From: Pseudothauera lacus | GTDB taxonomy: Bacteria; Pseudomonadota; Gammaproteobacteria; Burkholderiales; Rhodocyclaceae | Direction of reading: 5' to 3' | Length of the DNA: 64,000 nucleotides | NCBI RefSeq assembly: GCF_003034845.1 | Contig: NZ_PZKC01000007.1 | Location: 62,001-126,000 of the forward strand | Part shown: piece by piece, positions 60,571 to 64,000 of the stretch | Numbering within the stretch: the first letter of the stretch is position 1 | How the letters are laid out: every line of letters starts with the position of its first letter | Notes under the pieces: model-generated | Database searches by the model: none | Told to the model about the DNA's origin: nothing | Seen by the model: the letters and a program-made list of their open reading frames with translations, nothing else | Made by a program: the position numbers and the translations under genes

Positions 60571-61547
60571 GCGCTGACCTCATCCCCCAGCCGCCCCTGC
60601 CCCTGTCGCTGTGGCAGAAGCGCCAGGCGACCCTGCTCTACCACTGGATGTCGCTCGACTACCTCAAGGAACTCAAGCGCATGATCGATCGCCTCATCGA
60701 CGGCGCCGACGTCCTCCTCGACCTCTCCAGGCGCCAGCAGCGCGATGCCCTGGTGAGCAGCGCGCGCTGGGGCGTGCGCGACACCTCCGCCAACTGGTCA
60801 ACCTACGCCCATCCGGCACTCGCCGACTTCAGGGAGTCGACCATCAGACTGATCGCCTGGCGGGCCAACGAAGTATTCTGCGGCACCGGCGCCTATCAAT
60901 GCGCCCGCATGCTCGACGAGACCTCCTCGCGCTGGATGACGGAGGAAGAGGAACAGCACTTCAAGGCCCAGTTCGAAGCAGTGTATTCCTACGCATACCG
61001 CATAAGCGAGACAACCGGAAAGAACCTCCGCGATTCGTGCATGGCGGCCTACTGGCTGGACTACGCCTCCGACTTCCCCCGCCTGCCCCGCCTGCGGGTG
61101 CGCACCGACGTGGTTGCCGAAACCGGCCGCCGCCCGCCGCGCACCGGCGTCTATGTGCCCCAGGACGACCCCTACGGCACCTTGCAGTTCGCCTGGACGG
61201 GCAATGACGAAGGCGCCCTGAGCGCGGCCCGGACCTTCAACGCCGCCGGCCTGGAGGCGGTCCACGCCCTCGGCCGGCACGCCCTGTGGCACGACGAAGC
61301 AAGGATGATGGCCTATGTGATCGAGGCCCTCAAGCAGCGCCGCCTGCAACCGGAGCATGGAATCGACTGGCAGGGCGTCGACGGCCTGATCGCCGCGCGT
61401 CTGGTCCTGGGGCCGCAGGTCTTCATCGAGCGGCCATGCAAGTGGTATTTTGTCGAGATGATTCACGGCGAGTACGATGACGCCCCGGATGACACCCCGG
61501 CAGCGCCCCCCGCCCACCGCAACAACGTCCCCGCCGGCCAGCCCTGA
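60567..61547 (+). CDS. Imm71/Imm72-like immunity protein
   Basis: This 326-residue helical protein starts at ATG 60567, overlapping the upstream stop (ATGA). Segments such as WQKRQATLLYHWMSLDYLKEL, RWGVRDTSANWSTYAHPALA and ARMMAYVIEALKQRRLQPEHG resemble the Imm71/Imm72 group of predicted immunity proteins. The end (AHRNNVPAGQP, then stop) repeats part of the upstream gene's tail but lacks the CPQAGWWF part, so the tail looks cut. Confidence 0.6.
   Translation: MSADLIPQPPLPLSLWQKRQATLLYHWMSLDYLKELKRMIDRLIDGADVLLDLSRRQQRDALVSSARWGVRDTSANWSTYAHPALADFRESTIRLIAWRANEVFCGTGAYQCARMLDETSSRWMTEEEEQHFKAQFEAVYSYAYRISETTGKNLRDSCMAAYWLDYASDFPRLPRLRVRTDVVAETGRRPPRTGVYVPQDDPYGTLQFAWTGNDEGALSAARTFNAAGLEAVHALGRHALWHDEARMMAYVIEALKQRRLQPEHGIDWQGVDGLIAARLVLGPQVFIERPCKWYFVEMIHGEYDDAPDDTPAAPPAHRNNVPAGQP
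61508..61546 (+). repeat. Second copy of the 39-bp direct repeat
   Basis: This is identical to 60384-60422. It is at the very end of the Imm71/72-like gene. Right after it the two sequences differ by a two-base insertion that creates the stop codon, after which CCCGCAG is again shared. Confidence 0.85.
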
Positions 61548-61639
61548 TCCCGCAGCGCCACCGCTGCTGGACGGAGTTCGGCCTATCACTACCCGTACGG
61601 CATCACCCGCCGGACCCAGACCATACCGACGCCCATCAC

Positions 61640-63850
61640 ATGCAGACGCTGCAAACCATCATCTACCTGCTGATCCTGCTGGTCACCATTGTCAGCCTGC
61701 TCACATATCTGCTGCGACGCGCCAGGGATCGCCGCGCCTACTACCGCTTCATGAAAACGGCGGCGCCCGTGCGCACCCTGAGCGCCGCCGAGAAGACGCT
61801 CATCCAGCCCTTTCTGGTCAGCCCCAAGAAGCCGGGGGAGGTTCTGCAACTGAATGGCGAGGAGGTCTACGAGCTTCGTGGAGAATGGCGGGGGCACGGG
61901 CTGTCGACCAACAGCCAGACGGCTTCCATGCACCACCTGATCGGTGGGCTGGATGTTCTGCTGCCCTTCGATGCGGCGAGCTATCTGGTCGAGGGAGAGA
62001 ACCTCGCGGAGGTCGTGCTGACCCGGCACGACTACGCCATCGTCCTGCGCCTGAACGGACAGTTCGACATCGACACCGCCCACAGGATGAGTGTGGCCCG
62101 GCAGGATGCGTTGCACCAATGGGAGTCGGGCGGCGCCGCGGCCACTGCCGGCACGGCAAACACCGCCGGGCAGGGGCTGGATGGCGCGCCCGGGCACCGG
62201 CTCGACATCGGCGATGCCGTCCTGCTCGGCCAGCGCGACGAGACGCCGGCCGAGCTCTCTGCACGCCTGCGCCCGGGGGTGGCCTTCATGCCGACTGCGC
62301 TGGGCTTCCTGCCGGGGTTGCTGTTCCTGATTGGCGCGGGCCACAGTGACTCGCCTACGGCATGGATGGTGGCCGCAGCAGCGTTCATGGCGCTGGGTGG
62401 ATGGATGCTGCGCCCCCCGGACAGTCTTCCGCCACGGAGGAAGGTCAATTGCCTCGAAGGCAGAGTCGAGCAGATCGAGGTCGCCAGCCCGACCGGCACC
62501 GGCACCACCATCAAGCGCTGGTTCCTCGGTGGCAGGATCAGCATCCAGCTGCCCTACCACTGGCTGACCACGATGGAGACGCCGCCGTCACGGCCGCTGA
62601 GGGTTGACGTCTACCCCGACGACCTGGCCGTGGTCCGGCTGGGGGAACGCTTCTCCATCGACGACGAAGCCCGGCGTTTTCCGCCGATTCACTGGGGGCG
62701 CCATCTGACCCTGGTGCTGTTCGGCCTGTCGGCACTCCTGCTGGGGTGGAGCATGAACGACGATTTCGAGTCCGACCTTGCTCAACTGCGCCACGGACTG
62801 AGCGGAGGACCGGCATCATTCACCTCGGCGGAAGCGCTGCTCGCTGACCCGCCCAAGCGCGGGCAAGGCATCTACGTCCTCGCCGACAGGGCACAGTGCG
62901 ACGTTTCCGGAAGACGGCCGGGCACCGTGCCATGGGTGGATTGCAGCCGCCTGCGCTGGGGCGGCGACGCCCTGGAGGTCGAGGAAGTCATTCCGGACCC
63001 ACTGCTTGCAGACATCGACCAGGGCCGCCTGCCGCGGACCACCAGGAACCCGCTCATCGAACAGATCGCCTATCTCCAGGCAATCGAGCAGATGCGCGGC
63101 GCCCGGACGCCATATCCCGGCGGGGCGCCGCAGCTCCATGTCATCAGCGACTACAGCGCCTTCATCATCGGCGTCGACGCCATCTGCGCCAAGGTCAGGC
63201 ACACCAGTTTCCTGGCCTGCCGGCAGTTGATCGAAGCGCTCGAGAGAGAGGACCTGAGCGCCGACACCCCATTGCCTTGGAAGACCCTGGTGGAGCAGGC
63301 CAGAAGCGGCGCCATGGCGGGCACCGATGACATGGCCATCTTCTCCGCAGGAGCCATGTTCAGACTGAAGAGCGACCTGCGCACCGTCGCCGCGCCGCTG
63401 CTCAGCGATCAGTACGCCCCTGCGGTGCGCAAGATATGGGCACAGAGGCGCGGCGGCGTCGTCATCGTCGAGCGGCGCAGCAGCGACGCCCAGCCCGAGG
63501 AGATGCACCGCCTCGTCTTTGAGGAGGATGACCTGCCGACTCCGGAAGAGGGCTGGGTCGCGCGCTGGGGGCAACTGCAGGCCCACGCCGCCAACCCCGG
63601 CCACCGCCTGCTTGAACTCAGCGGGACGGTGGCTGCCAGCGCGTTGGATCCGCACGGCGACCTGGTCATCGAGATCGACACGCGCCTCACCCCTGGAGAT
63701 CTGCAACCCGCCCTCATCCGCCTGATGCCGCTGCTGCTCGGCATGCTCTTCCTGCTCTGGCAGATCCGCCCCCTGTTCGTCAGGTACCGGCAGGCACGCA
63801 CGCGCAAGCTGGCCTTGCGCAGCTACCTTGCGGCACGCACGAACTACTGA
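61640..63850 (+). CDS. IgaA/UmoB-like inner-membrane protein
   Basis: This 736-residue protein has TM helices near 5-26, 222-240, 243-258, 352-370 and 688-708, with a long periplasmic domain between the last two. The layout and segments such as EEVYELRGEWRGHGLSTNSQ resemble the IgaA/UmoB family, the negative regulator of the Rcs envelope-stress system in Enterobacteria. No Rcs genes lie here. It follows the immunity genes on the same strand and may protect the envelope or sense its stress; this is a guess. Confidence 0.5.
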   Translation: MQTLQTIIYLLILLVTIVSLLTYLLRRARDRRAYYRFMKTAAPVRTLSAAEKTLIQPFLVSPKKPGEVLQLNGEEVYELRGEWRGHGLSTNSQTASMHHLIGGLDVLLPFDAASYLVEGENLAEVVLTRHDYAIVLRLNGQFDIDTAHRMSVARQDALHQWESGGAAATAGTANTAGQGLDGAPGHRLDIGDAVLLGQRDETPAELSARLRPGVAFMPTALGFLPGLLFLIGAGHSDSPTAWMVAAAAFMALGGWMLRPPDSLPPRRKVNCLEGRVEQIEVASPTGTGTTIKRWFLGGRISIQLPYHWLTTMETPPSRPLRVDVYPDDLAVVRLGERFSIDDEARRFPPIHWGRHLTLVLFGLSALLLGWSMNDDFESDLAQLRHGLSGGPASFTSAEALLADPPKRGQGIYVLADRAQCDVSGRRPGTVPWVDCSRLRWGGDALEVEEVIPDPLLADIDQGRLPRTTRNPLIEQIAYLQAIEQMRGARTPYPGGAPQLHVISDYSAFIIGVDAICAKVRHTSFLACRQLIEALEREDLSADTPLPWKTLVEQARSGAMAGTDDMAIFSAGAMFRLKSDLRTVAAPLLSDQYAPAVRKIWAQRRGGVVIVERRSSDAQPEEMHRLVFEEDDLPTPEEGWVARWGQLQAHAANPGHRLLELSGTVAASALDPHGDLVIEIDTRLTPGDLQPALIRLMPLLLGMLFLLWQIRPLFVRYRQARTRKLALRSYLAARTNY

Positions 63851-63871
63851 GCGAAGAAAGCTGTTTCTGGA

Positions 63872-63925
63872 GAGCTTGTCGAAGGGCGTTCGTGTCATCC
63901 GGGCTTCGACAGGGCGACCGGATTC
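63872..63925. repeat. REP-like inverted repeat at window end
   Basis: GAGCTTGTCGAAGGGCG and GGGCTTCGACAGGGCG form an imperfect hairpin of the same family as 33109-33185. It lies just past the IgaA-like gene and could end its transcript. Positions after about 63925 show no gene I can support. Confidence 0.5.
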
Positions 63926-64000
63926 AATCTGTGTTTCCCGAGCGGCCGGATTGACTGGCCCATCGGCACGGCGCTGATTCCTGCCGGGGCCGCTCAGGCA

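Overview
The window is GC-rich chromosomal DNA from a Gram-negative bacterium, most likely a betaproteobacterium of the Rhodocyclales (Thauera / Azoarcus / Aromatoleum-like). That placement is an inference from codon and base composition, the methylmalonyl-CoA route, the layout of the type VI secretion (T6SS) cluster and the mix of regulators. It is not a phylogenetic result. I found no rRNA, tRNA, CRISPR array, insertion sequence or prophage.

Layout. Positions 1-4806 hold the 3' end of a biosynthetic and export cluster: a BtrH-like protein, a two-component ABC exporter, an acyl carrier protein, a ketosynthase and an unknown protein, linked by overlapping or closely spaced stop and start codons. 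Positions 4846-10845 are mostly single genes: AraC and LysR regulators, a VOC protein, a flavin reductase, a cupin, a MOSC protein and an FMN-dependent 2-hydroxyacid dehydrogenase. Positions 10911-15325 carry a large hybrid histidine kinase coupled to an HD-GYP response regulator. Positions 15483-18279 hold an ArsR/old-yellow-enzyme pair, a YgjP-like metalloprotein and a PIN-domain toxin-antitoxin pair. Positions 18457-24488 hold a radical-SAM enzyme and a two-gene unit of a TelA-family protein with a large SF1 helicase. This unit is the best candidate for an undescribed system.

Positions 24547-32052 (minus strand) form a propionyl-CoA to succinyl-CoA operon: methylmalonyl-CoA mutase, MeaB chaperone, carboxyltransferase and biotin subunit. 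A DUF433/DUF5615 toxin-antitoxin cassette sits between mutase and chaperone, and the operon ends at a clear hairpin terminator. A divergent GntR regulator (32406-33089) probably controls it. Positions 33109-40103 contain a CNNM-type transporter, fumarase C, an enoyl-CoA hydratase, a TauE/SafE permease, an NIT-domain chemoreceptor and two intergenic inverted repeats.

Positions 40130-63850 are a T6SS island. The minus-strand arm encodes a TagM-like lipoprotein and TssB, C, Hcp, E, F, G and H. The divergent plus-strand arm encodes TssJ, K and L, then VgrG, a VasX-like membrane-active effector, and membrane or soluble proteins that look like immunity factors (DUF6708-like, TsiV/DUF3396, Imm71/72-like), ending in an IgaA-like membrane protein. 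TssM and TssA are not present. Two adjacent immunity genes share an exact 39-bp segment at or near their 3' ends, which suggests recombination in a changing effector/immunity locus.
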